Assembly (NCBI GenBank): GCA_027886185.1
Contig: WOAB01000040.1
Coordinates: 9,982,001 to 10,046,000 of the forward strand
Length of the DNA: 64,000 nt
Direction of reading: 5' to 3'
DNA from: Rheum nobile
Lineage: Eukaryota > Streptophyta > Magnoliopsida > Caryophyllales > Polygonaceae
In this document: one piece after another, positions 25,387 to 36,436 of the stretch
Position numbering within the stretch: the stretch's first letter is position 1
Layout of the letters: every line of letters starts with the position of its first letter
Notes under the pieces: generated by a model
What the model was told of the DNA's origin: nothing
Database searches by the model: none
The model's input: only the letters and a program-made list of their open reading frames with translations
Made by a program: the position numbers and the translations under genes

Positions 25387-25886
25387 TACTCCCTCCGTCC
25401 CAGTTTGTTTGTCCTATTTGACTTTTGGGCATTGTTCACCGTTGAAGAGAATCTTCAAGATTTCTTCCAATATATAAGAAAAAACATAGTCATGTGGGGT
25501 CTTGTTTGATTCGTCTCAACGAGTACTTTGATAATATCAAAAAATTATAATTTTTTATTAATATATAATTAGAGATATTAACGATACAAAACCCGTCTCG
25601 GCAAGTATGCCCGGTCAAAACAGGACAAACAAATAGGGACGGAGGGAGTATAATTTTTTAATTGATATAATAAAAATTATCATTGTCATTACTCTTTAAG
25701 TGCAATAGATGGATCGTATTGAAATATATAAAAAAATATGCATTGTTTTTTGTATTTGATTTTTTGTAACATTTGTAGATATTTATTCATTTTCATTTAG
25801 ATGTAGATATTGAAAACTCTATTAGTTTCCAAAATTTCTCAAAATTTTAATTATAATACACTAATCGTTCTAGAATGCTATTTTTT
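25155..25886. repeat. Direct repeats of about 230 bp flanking a MITE
   Basis: Sequence at about 25155-25386 (TTATCATTGCCATTACT, ATATGCATTG, TTATTCATTTTCAT, AAACTCTATTAG in order) recurs diverged at about 25651-25886. The Stowaway MITE at 25389-25648 fills the gap exactly. Confidence 0.7.
25389..25648. mobile_element. Stowaway MITE
   Basis: The ends are CTCCCTCCGTCCC and GGGACGGAGGGAG, a perfect 13-bp inverted repeat. TA duplications lie at 25387-25388 and 25649-25650. The 260-bp length and ends are standard for Stowaway. Confidence 0.95.
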
Positions 25887-28800
25887 TTTTTAATATTCTG
25901 TTATTCTTTAATTTAATTTCTCTTTCTATTGCAAATGCATTGAAAACACTCATTTATTGTTTGTGAAAGCTAAATTTTATATATACTAATCGTAAGGCCC
26001 GTGCTACGCACGGGATTATATTTTGTTTTTTTATTTGTTCGAACGAATTAATATGTATGTTAGATTGGTTTTTTATTAGTTTTTATGTGTTGTTTTGTTT
26101 TTTATATGGTTCTAGTTGTTTAAATGTTTGTTTGGCTATTTCTCAGATTATATGATTATTCTATATATTATTTATATAGTTAAATTGAAATTTTATTTAT
26201 TTTTTTATTTTCTTGAAAGGTAACTTTATAAAGATTATTTTAGTTCTATTTTTATAACGCTTTTTTTAGTTGTTTTGGTTCAAGTAATATTTTTTGTTCA
26301 ATTTGAGTCATAATATGTGGTTTATTCCTCAATTGAAAGACACTCTTTCCATTCTTATCCAAGACATTATGTAACATAAATCTTCTAGTTTTTAGGCTAT
26401 TTCAAAAAAAAAAACATAACCTCTAACATAATCAATCAGATATTTGTGTTTTTCAAAATAAAGTATATCAAATAAAAGAACAATTGTGAAAGTGTGAATA
26501 GCAATAGTAGCCTTTTGTTTTAGTCTAAATCTATTAACTGCATATAATTCTTTCATGTCGGATGATAACAAAAATAAAAATTTAAACCGAAATAAAATTA
26601 GGAAAAAATGTTTAAATTCAAACTATGAACTTGTTTTTAGGTGAGCTTAAAAACAACATTGTACCATGTACTACAAAATGACCAATAAATAAGAGGAAAG
26701 AATTTTAGTTCCTTGTAAACTATATATGTATCACTTGTCACGTTGATCCCCAAAAAAGGATTTAAGAGAAATGTAACAACTTAACGAAGTTGAGAACATT
26801 TTTATGGAGTCTTTCACCCTAAATATCCACTCTCAAGTTATTTATAAGAGGATTAGGATAGGTAAGAGCTAAAAAGACAAAGCAGTAAACATGGCAAATT
26901 ATACTCCGTAATCTTTATTGCTCTTTATTAACTTATCCCATCCATTATTTTTTGGGTCCGGTCTATCACTTTCTTTCCATGGAAAACCGAAAGAGGATAA
27001 GAACAATCTATTATATATTTACTAAAGCAAAATTCGTACCTCCAAAATAAATCAACTCTTTCTAATATCACATGGCATCACGCCATTAATTTCGCCACGT
27101 GACAAACTATCTTTTTTTTTGTTTTTTTTTTGAAAATAAAATAAAATAAAATCACATCTCTGCCCTAATTAGTAGACTATGCATACCATACAAATATTTT
27201 TATAATCCATTCTTTCCAAAACGTAGCACAAAATATTCTCTGTCATATATCTCCTATGCACTTAAATAAATCTATAATATTGTTAACATAAATTCTTTCC
27301 AAAATAGACCAAAGAATATTCAATAAATCTGCATTGTAATAACAAATGCGTTGGAAACAAATGATTTGTTTCCAAAAACTGAACCTGCAAATCTATTATA
27401 TATCTACTAAAGCAGAACCCCAACTAAGTCACTTGGTGCCTCCACAATAAACCCACCCCTCCCTACTGCCACGTGGCATCATGCCATTAATTTTGTCATG
27501 TGGCAATCTATCATTTTCAATTTTAATTTGAAAATCAAATCTCTACATTAATTTACAGCATATGCATACTATACAAAAATAAATCTGTAATATTTTTATA
27601 ATCAATTATTTCCAAAATTTACCACAAAATATTACATTCTATGTAGATTTGATTTCTCTACAATATATTTCTTATGCACTATATGAAATAAAATCTGCAA
27701 TATTTTTAACATTAATTCTTTCAAAAATGGACCATAAAATATTCAATAAACCTGCAGTGCAATAACAAATTCGTACCAAACAAATGATTTGTTTCCAAAA
27801 AATGAACCTGCAGATTTGCTTACAAAACAATGACATAAGAATATGGAGGACGACTCAGAGGATTATATAGTGCACGTGTTTATATTTAGTTTTTGTATTA
27901 CTATACTACTGGCTAATTACGGATTAATTAGCATTTTAATTATATAATGTTTTATCTACTTCAATTGAGTTAACATACACCTCTGACTACATGCAATTAT
28001 GCATCAGTGGCAATTCTCATGGCAATTTGTATATTTAGTACTTAACTATCGCAATTCTCGTGCTAGATGGGTTTTTATGTCATAAATGTTGAATGAAATA
28101 TATTAATAATTAGTAAAATTAATCTATGTATTAAAAAATAGATCTAGATAATATTAATATCAAAATCATATTCGGATCATAATTTCGTATATCAATCATC
28201 CATATAATTAGGAAATTTTGGATTTGTATATAATTAGGAAATTTTGAATTTGTATATAATTAGAATATATTTGGATTTGTAATCTTTGTGTTTGATTTGT
28301 ATTTAAATTAAGAAAAAGGATAAACAGATCCAAAATTTCCTATGCCACATGTCACCCTAAGAATAAACCATGTCATTATATGCCACTTGTCATCATCTCA
28401 ATTTTTCAAGTAATAAAATTTTATTTTAAAAATCAATATATATATATCTTAATTTTTTCCAATTATATTTATAATCTCTAAGATTAATAAAATAAAATTT
28501 AATATCAATAATGAAATTTGTATTCTTAACAATAATCCACCTAATCTTTTACATCTTTTCATCATAAGCTAATCTTATATAAATAAATACACTTGGACCA
28601 AAAAATAAATAAAACAAATTTCCTTAATTATATAAATTTTAGTCCTTTTTAATAATTTATATATCGATCTTATTAGGATTTTAATTTGTACATTCGTTTT
28701 TTAGACGTTCATAAATATGCAGTGAGTAAGTGATTAATTTGTAGCTTGTAATAGGTCAATTATGTTCACTTTTTATTTGCACTATAAACTGCAAGTATTT

Positions 28801-29146
28801 GCAATAAAAAATATTATACAAAATCTTAGAAATAAATGTTTTGTAAGGATACATTATTACATACTCTAGACTTAAATGAAATAAGATATAAATTATTACT
28901 TAGTAATGCAAACTTTATAATTATTAGTTTAGTATGAAAATAAATTATTATAGATAGTTTTCAATATTGAGCTATAAGTGTACTAACATTAATTTCATAA
29001 ACCCATTTTTGAAAAATCTTATATATCGTATCTATGTTATACGGTCGTCGTCTAGGAAATGATGCATAAAAATATATCTAATTTTTCTAATAGATATAAT
29101 CATAAGATACAATTACATTTTTTTGGTCAAGGTATTATATTATAAA
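25887..29146. other. AT-rich, Helitron-end-rich non-coding region
   Basis: A perfect hairpin CCCGTGC-TAC-GCACGGG lies at about 25998-26014, probably a minus-strand Helitron 3' end with a mutated CTRR. Helitron-like 5' phrases occur at 27007 and 27392 (separate entry). The rest shows no genes. Confidence 0.4.
27007..27811 (+). repeat. Two tandem related Helitron-like copies
   Basis: Each copy starts A-TCTATTATATAT.TACTAAAGC (27007 and 27392). It passes through a GGCATCA-GCCATTAAT block and ends near GTTTCCAAAAA-TGAACCTGC (about 27389 and 27811). The copies are 383 and 420 bp and diverged. The 3' ends lack a clean CTRR. Confidence 0.5.
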
Positions 29147-29149
29147 TAA

Positions 29150-31338
29150 TCTACTATATATCTACTAAAAGAAAACTTCAATATGCCACATTACACCCTC
29201 ACAATAAAAATGCCACATATCATAAACCTAAACTAATTCCTAATTTAGATACAAATCAATCAAAATAATCACTTCCTAATTTACGTACAATTTTCTAGTT
29301 TAGATACAAATCAATCACAGAAATAAACTAATCACTTCCTAATTTACACACAAACGAATCACACAAATCAATAACAAAGATTACCAATACAAAACTTCCA
29401 CAATAATCTACTATATATACGCTAAACTAAAACCTAACTAAACCACATGACTCCCCCTAATCAAATTACCTCATCGTTTTTCATGTGTCATTCTCTCATT
29501 TTTTCATTTTGTTTTAATATATTTAATTACAAACTAAAAATTTACTAAACCAAAACCCCTCTATGCCACATGGCATCCCCCTATTAAGGCCACCTTCTCC
29601 TTATACCACATGGCATCCTCCTATTCTTTCTGTCACATGACATTTTCTCAAATTTTTTAATTCAATATTATTAATATATACTCCCTCCGTCCCTTAATAT
29701 AGTTCCTGTTTTTTTTTCACACTTGCCGATGTGTGTTTTGTATCGTTAATATCTCTAATTACATGTTAATAAAAATTATATATTTTTTTATATTGTCAAA
29801 GTACTCATTGAGACGAATCAAAGAAGACCCCACATGACTATGTTTTTTCTTATATATGGGAAGAAATCTTGAAGATTCTCTTCAACTGTGAATAGTGTCA
29901 AAAACAGAATCAAGAACTATATTAAGGGACGGAGGGAGTATGAGATTCTCCTATTTCCTAAACTAAACATGTCAATCATAATAACGATCTTCAAAAATCC
30001 TTTTTTTTCAAAATTTAATATTATAATTATATATAAGATTATTCTATTTCCAAAACTAAACATGTCAATCAAAAGCTATAGCTTATATACATTATCATTT
30101 TTCCATAATTAAAAATACTAAACAATAAAGGCAAAACTCAAATTCTAAGCACCACCAATAAGTAGTTTAATGAGGGATTATCAACTACATTTGAAAATAT
30201 TCAATGGATAATATTTCAAGTTAGTTACCATGAAAATATGTTTCAATGAATGTATTCTAACATTTCGAAAAGATAAAACTAGGATCCGAAAGTTACACTC
30301 GTTAAAAGTAAACTTTATACAAAATAAATGTGAAAACGTGCTATAAGTATAATGGTTTATGACGATGTCAATATATTTTATGAAACATATTATTGGTATG
30401 CATAATTTTTTTTTAAGTCATTCAAAGCGCGAAGTGTAATCTACTATATATCTACTAAGCCAAAACCTTATGTGTCGTCACCACGTTTGATTTGCATACA
30501 TGTCATCACTCATCTAACCATCATCCACTACATCATCCAAATATTAGAAAAAAATAAAAAAAAAGATTATCAACTACAAGAGCTGCCCAAAGTTATGAAA
30601 ATATATGGAAAAAAAATTACTTTTCCATGTATAGAATAAGATAAGTTTTGATTATAGTAAGTAATCACAATCAATAAGATAAGTTTTTATTATAGAATCT
30701 CAATTTGTAAGCCTAAGGATTTTTTAACCATTTATTTTCCTAATTAATAATGAATAGATAGAAAGCTCTATTTTTCATATATCTTATTTGATGGTGTAAT
30801 AAAATATATATCAACTAATCTTGCCATATCATCTTACACTTATTGTTTTTACAAATCTTCTCTATAAATTGCTTGAAACTGTATATTCCTATCAAGAATA
30901 TATAAAATATTATTGAAGAGATTCTCTCGAAGTCGATTAAGATAAATCCAGTGTTTATGTTGTAGTAGTTTACTTACCAATTTCCATAATTAATGTATTT
31001 TGTAGAGTCTACTGAAAGTCATTTAAATCCAATTTTATGAACTAAAGAGCATATAGTATGTTGTATTTATCAATTTCATTGTTTATATATGTATTATATT
31101 ATATTATGATATATATATATATGTTCTTTCATAATGGATTTTTATCTTAAAACGACAACAATATAAAATAAATAACCCACTCTAACACAAATGTAATCCA
31201 AATTTCATATGGGCCTAATCTTCACAACGTATTTGTTAAATGTAATTTATCATTATTAATAATATTTTTAAACTACTTATTGGTCATAGTTAATATAATT
31301 TGATCATCTTCATAAGTTAGGGTTTTGTTAACTTTACA
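29150..31338. other. AT-rich region with further Helitron-like 5' ends
   Basis: AATCTACTATATATCTACTAA-type phrases occur at 29150, 29407 and 30440, each followed by CA-rich text with CCACATG words. They look like nested, truncated Helitrons. Apart from the Stowaway at 29681-29938 no other element is resolved. The phrase at 30440 is the nearest upstream candidate start for the helicase-bearing Helitron. Confidence 0.45.
29681..29938. mobile_element. Stowaway MITE
   Basis: The ends are CTCCCTCCGTCCCTTAAT and ATTAAGGGACGGAGGGAG, with TA at 29679-29680 and 29939-29940. The 258-bp interior is inversely related to the MITE at 25389 (ATCTTGAAGATTCTCTTCAA against TTGAAGAGAATCTTCAAGAT), so they belong to one subfamily. 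Confidence 0.95.
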
Positions 31339-31825
31339 GCTTAAGTTCGGGTAAAAAACTATCTGAATTGATTTGTGTTGCCAAACTTATTATCTGGGAT
31401 GAAGCTCCGATGACAAATAAATTCTATTTTGAAGCATTAGACATGACTTTAAGAGATATTTTATGGGCTATAAATCCCGTTAGTTCAGTACAACCTTTTG
31501 GAGGGAAAGTCATAGTATTTGGTGGAGACTTAAGGCAAATCCTACTGGTTATCCCAAAAGGAAGAAGACTAGATATTGTTTTTGTCACCATTAATTCCTC
31601 TTATTTGTGGGAATATTGCAAATTTTTTAATTTGACAAGAAACACGAGGATTCAACAAGGTACATCTGATTATGATATCCAAGAAGAAAATGAATTTTCT
31701 GAAAGGGTATTAAGCATCGGAGATGGTACTGTAGGTGATGACAATGATGGAGAAGCACAAATACAAATTCCTGATGAACTGTTGGTGAAGGATTATGACT
31801 TAGATCTGATTCCAGCAATTGTTAA
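31339..31825 (+). pseudogene. PIF1-like helicase fragment of a Helitron
   Basis: The frame opens after a likely 3' splice site (TTTACAG at about 31332-31338) and carries superfamily 1 helicase motifs: Walker B LIIWDEAPM at the start, then FGGDLRQILLVIPKG, then LTRNTR. Walker A (motif I) and the C-terminal motifs V-VI are absent, so only a central piece of about 160 residues remains. In plants such domains belong to Helitron replicases (RepHel). The frame ends exactly where homology to the Athila LTR starts (about 31826), so the C-terminal part was lost at that junction. A cellular PIF1 gene is unlikely given the truncation and setting. Confidence 0.8.
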
Positions 31826-31826
31826 G

Positions 31827-32696
31827 TCTAATAACTAAGAAAATAAGAAACATGAATTGCAAAAGATGGTTGTAAATGATTGTGGAGAAGATCCTAGGAC
31901 CAGGGATCCCCACAATAATGTCTTGGTAAACTCACAGATATATGTCTGTCAATCCATTATTGGGATCACCCCAATCCTAGAATTAAGAGATTAGCCAAAC
32001 ATGCTTGGAGAAACAATCAAAAACATCATATCAACAAAAGAAATCATTCAACTAAATTAGAAAAAGAGAAATACTTGATCCAATCCAGGAAAACAACCTC
32101 TAATATTCATAAATCTTCAATAGAACTCCAAAAACACCTAGGGCTAGAGAGAGTGACAAAAAGAGGTAGGATCCACTCCAAAATAACCCTAGAGAAAGTA
32201 TTTATACCATCCCAAAATAAAAGGGGTCGAAAAAATAACAAATCCGAGCCGCGGGGCAATGGCACAATTTATGGAAAAACCGCACAGTTTGTCCAAAACC
32301 ACACGGATTTACAGAACGTGAAATGGGGCTTGGCACGGTTTGTGGCACGGTCTATCACAGACCGTGCCGTTTTGTAGAAACTCGATCCTGGTTGCAGATG
32401 CGGTGGCACGGTCAGCGACATGATGACACGGTTTGCTACAAACCATTCCAATCTGTAGAATGGCTCTCTTTGTCTTCCTTCGTCTTTGAATTCTCCCGTG
32501 CACATCTCCTATGATTTCCATGCCTCGTATGCATCCTAGAAGTCCAACAATGTACCTGAAATCACGCAGAACTCTTATAGACATCTAAACTTAAAAAGAT
32601 GATGTAACTAGCTAAAAATGCAAGATAATAAACGTGGAAATGCCTAAACTATAACCTAAATGCATGTCCTAAATATGTATAAAATGGATGTCATTA
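31827..32696 (-). repeat. 3' LTR of the Athila element, outer end missing
   Basis: It matches the 5' LTR from TCTAATAA.TAAGAAAATAAG (52609) onward to the inner end ATGGATGTCAT. About 130 bp of the outer end are replaced by Helitron helicase sequence. It contains GCACGG-type motifs at about 32250-32460 in the same place as the 5' LTR, more decayed. Confidence 0.88.
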
Positions 32697-32710
32697 AATT
32701 CCCTCAAGCT
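32697..32710 (-). other. Polypurine tract of the Athila element
   Basis: On the minus strand AGCTTGAGGGAATT abuts the 3' LTR, the expected place for plus-strand DNA priming. Confidence 0.65.
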
Positions 32711-33081
32711 TAACCCTTGCTTGTTCTCAAGCAACTACACAATCCATAAATCCACAAAATATGTCAATGTTGTTTCTACCCAAGAGACAAGTGAGCAATG
32801 AGCAAGAGAGTCCAAACATAAGACAAGTGCAATCATAGCATGCTTTGCAACCAATGATAGAAATGTAGATATTTCCTCTACTCTAAACCTCACTAGGATA
32901 AAGAAATGAAGTCACTCCACTCATGTGTTTAGGGTCGTGTTTTGCTCAATTCTCTGCTTCGAATGCTAAACAACCATAGGCTTACAACAGTGTCCTAAAT
33001 CTCCACTACGGAAGATCATGTACATAACAAAAATCATGAGGACTTTCCAGGGTTGTAATGGGGCCAAGGTATAGGATTAAG
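32711..33081 (-). other. Athila 3' non-coding internal sequence
   Basis: No coding sequence; it continues at 39839 after the nested element. Confidence 0.6.
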
Positions 33082-33086
33082 GTAAG

Positions 33087-34386
33087 TGATAAGCGTTAGT
33101 CGTGTACACCTAACAAATAACCTCAAAAACCTAACTAATGTAGTCGGGTAAGTAAGGATCGATCCCACATAGAGCCAAGTATTCTTCATGTATCCAAAGA
33201 TTGTATACCAATAGTAACAAAAGGGGTTTTTAGGATTGTAGCAAGTAACAATGAAAACGAATGAAAAGAGTTTGTAAATAATGGATGCGAAATAGCTCAG
33301 CCAAACAAATATCGACACTTCAATTTGATTGATTGATCATTGATTATCTCAAGTTCTTTAGACCAATGAATGTTCTTATTCCTTTTCTTAAGTTATTAAC
33401 AGGATAACCAGACTCTGAGAATACTAACTATCAAATAACCAGGAAACCATCCAGATTCAATTCAATAGCAGCAGGAAGTTCAGAAATTTCAATAGATACA
33501 TGTAACTAAAACAACCAGTTTTACTTAGGATGCAATCAATTCTCTCTATAATAAACTATTCCAACCAGTTCTAGAATATCGTAGTTGCTACTCTGAATTA
33601 GGTATTTCAACCAGAAACAATCTAACTCTAGCACAAGAATAATACCAATAACAACTAGTTGATCAGGCTAGTCAAATCAGCAAAACTAAAAGGGATGAAG
33701 CACAAGAGAATCAATACATTCAAAGGAATAGAATAAGAGTTATAATCTTACAACCAAATCAAACGAAGGCCTTAATTGTCTGACTAAGCAATGGAAACTT
33801 AGTTCTTCATAGTCTTCTGAAACACAAAACTCTAGAGAAAATAATGAACGATGATAAAAGCGATAATGAAAGTCTGATGTTTCAAAAGGAAGATAATAAC
33901 CTAGCAAATCAAATCTTCCTAAGATAAAAATCATAATCTCCTAAAAATAGAATAAACGAAATAAAATGAAATAAAATAAAATAAAACAAAGATCTCGGAC
34001 GAAAATCCCGAATCGCTCCTAGCATGGACCCGCGACCGCGGCAATTGTCCCCGCGATCGCGGTTGTGCGTGTCTTGCTCCCCCGCGGCTTCGTCCATCGC
34101 GGCTCTCTCCCGCGGCCGCTTTGTCGTGCCGCAACCGCGGCCATTATCCCGCGCCCACGGTTCCTCTTGTGGTGCCACGACTTGTTCTTCTCTCGCCCGC
34201 GGCTCTCTCTTGTGGTGACTACTCGGCCTTCATAGCTCCTCAATCTTCAATACTTCACTAAATCCTCATTTAAACCACTCCTTCTCTACAGCTCCATTAT
34301 CCTAAATTATCTCCTAAACCCACACAAATGACACCTAATAATCCAGTAACAGCTCCTAGTTACGCACTACAAAGTAGAGCGTATCA
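33087..34386 (-). repeat. 3' LTR of the gag-protease element
   Basis: Sense is on the minus strand. Motifs CGCGACCGCGG and CCGCGATCGCGG occur at about 34030-34062, with several half copies to 34160. The same cluster appears in the 5' LTR at about 39476-39610, with more C-to-T changes. The ORFs in it are chance frames. Confidence 0.93.
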
Positions 34387-34400
34387 AATTCCCCCATGCT
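34387..34400 (-). other. Polypurine tract of the gag-protease element
   Basis: Minus strand AGCATGGGGGAATT directly next to the 3' LTR. Confidence 0.75.
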
Positions 34401-35079
34401 TAGACCTTGCTCGTCCTCGAGTAAGCTAATGGAAACCTACTCCTCCAATGAAATACCCAAGGTCTCAGGAAACACAGCAAAATAATCTCCACTAAGAACT
34501 GTACCTACTCATGAATCTCCAGGGCACCAACACAACACACCAGCTTCAAGGAAAGCAGAGTACTTCCCCCAAGCTTAACCCGAACACCATAGAGTGAATG
34601 TGACCATCTAATCCTAGCTCTAGTCTATTTCCTTATAACTCCCAAAGTGACCTAACCGAATCCACCTTATAGCTCCACCACTTATGTCACCATGCCAGGA
34701 AAAATGAGGAATTCTAATAATCACTTTTTTTCTTTTCATTCATTTTGCCTAGGCGCCCTTTCGGGTTTTCACGTAGCCACTCATTTCATTTTTTATAGAT
34801 GGGCTCACCAATCTCACATCACTCTTTAGCCTCTTATTACCCCAACCTAATGCTGGTCCGGGCCCCTGAATTTTGCCTAAGCTGCCCTTTCAGGTTTTCA
34901 GCTTAGCCAGGATTTTCTTCATTATTATATTTTTAGATTTTTTTTGAAACAAACAAAAACATAATGATATGAATATGTACAAGATAGATAGCAAGTAAAT
35001 TCTCCTCCCCCATGCTTGAAGATTGCATTGTCCTCAATGGAATGAAAGACAGATAAATAATGGGGAAGGAAGAAAATGC
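34401..35079 (-). other. Non-coding 3' internal sequence of the gag-protease element
   Basis: No coding sequence; it lies between the env-tail ORF and the polypurine tract. Confidence 0.6.
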
Positions 35080-35445
35080 TCACTGCGGTGGTGGAAAACG
35101 CCCAGCTCTGCGGTAGTACTCCTCATGCATCCGCCTCATCTGAGCAAGCTGGTCAGCCATGTCAGTCAGGCGATCATCAAAACGATCTTGCATATCCATA
35201 GTATATCGCTGATCACGAGCAAGATCCATGAGTGTGGTGTCCATCGCCGCCTGACGAAGAGCGAAATCCCTATTCTGCGCAAATAGCTCATCTTGTCTCA
35301 CAGAGAGTCGAGACATATGAGCTAGCATCTGGTCCTGCCAAGAACCACCCTCTCCAGACGGACCTGCGGGACCACTAGAAGTGTCTTCCTCATACTGTCT
35401 ATCAGCAGCATATGCATAATTAGTGAAATCAGTATCAACCGACAT
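35080..35445 (-). pseudogene. Tail of an Athila env-position ORF
   Basis: The 121-residue frame is hydrophilic, with an acidic N-terminal third and a predicted coiled coil (MLAHMSRLSVRQDEL, then repeating heptads to MADQLAQMRRMHEEYYRR). It ends in PPPQ and a stop. The Athila ORF at 40838-41996 ends the same way (EQDMFRQMYRQMFR, then PPPQ). I infer this is what remains of the same extra ORF after deletion of its upstream part. The start at 35445 may not be the true one. Function is unknown; no membrane segment is seen, so a role as an envelope is not supported here. Confidence 0.6.
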
Positions 35446-35622
35446 ATCTGCAAAGTCCTCTGGCTCCTCCTCCTCATCATCATCAGTTGCATCATGTCGT
35501 TACATCATGAGGTACCAAATAGAAATCTCAAGCTAATCTTCTCTCCTCAGCAGCATGATGCGCGGGATCCTATCCCCATCGGTAGTAACATGTGGGCAGC
35601 GGGGCCACGATAGCGGTTGGCA

Positions 35623-35760
35623 GGCCGCGGTCGCGGCGTCTTCAGATTTTTATTTTTATTTTTTTTCGATTTTTTTTCCGATATATATATATATATTCTT
35701 TAGATGAGGAGACTTACAGTGATAAAACCGCGGTCGCGGTTTTTGGGCCACGATCGCGAT
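35623..35760. repeat. CCGCGGTCGCGG motifs in the non-coding stretch after protease
   Basis: Copies at about 35623-35637 (GCCGCGGTCGCGGC), 35725-35743 (AACCGCGGTCGCGGTT core) and 35748-35760 (CCACGATCGCGAT). They sit in the stretch that corresponds to the candidate intron of the Athila element. Confidence 0.85.
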
Positions 35761-35943
35761 TTGCCCTCTGGTTTGCTTCTGAATCTGTCCTCGATTCTCC
35801 TACCTACATTTTAGTCTAAAACCGAAACAACAGTACTAAAAACTTGAAAATAAAGGACATGAAAAGGATTACATACCTCGGGTTGCCTCCCGAGAAGCGC
35901 CTTGGTTAACGTCGTGGCTCGACTCAGTGCTTTTCAGATCAAT

Positions 35944-36432
35944 TTAAGTTAGCACATCAACAGAACACAAAGAATCATTATCAGGAGGGTGTTTCTTAGC
36001 ATCATCAATGTTATACTCTACCCTTACCCCATCAAATTCCATAGTGAGTGAACCACTACTCATATCAATTCTTGTGTTAGCCGTTTTCAGAAACGGTCTA
36101 CCTAACATCACAGGGGCTGTATGCTTGTCATGTCCTATATCCATCACAAAGAAGTCAGCAGGAAAAATCAGATTATCAACCTTTACCAGAACATCCTTTA
36201 CTACTCCTTTTGGGTAAACATTAGACAAATCCGCCAATTGAATCACTGTCCTAGTTTCATGCAATGGTCCCAGCCCCAAAGATTCATATAGCGAGTAAGG
36301 CAACACATTAATAGATGCACCTAAATCTAACATGGTTTTATAAAACTTGGTGTCACCTATCGTACAAGGAATGCTAAACATGCCAGGGTCGCTACACTTC
36401 TTAGACATTCGCTTTTGAAGCATAACAGACAC
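35944..36432 (-). pseudogene. Retropepsin-like protease of the gag-protease element
   Basis: The 163-residue frame holds the aspartic protease core: active site MLDLGASINVLP (D-L-G-A instead of D-T/S-G-A, as in Athila/Tat elements), a hydrophobic middle (VKVDNLIFPADFFVMDIG) and the flap-end block MLGRPFL. It would release Gag proteins. It is followed by a stop (35944-35946) with no RT downstream; that is how the element is built, not a late frameshift. A shift in an A-run near 36440 separates it from the gag frame, so the present copy is probably inactive. Confidence 0.85.
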
Positions 36433-36436
36433 ATTT

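Noticed and set aside
28057..28075. CTCGTGCTAGATGG as a Helitron 3' end
   Set aside because: No hairpin precedes the CTAG and there is no T directly after it.
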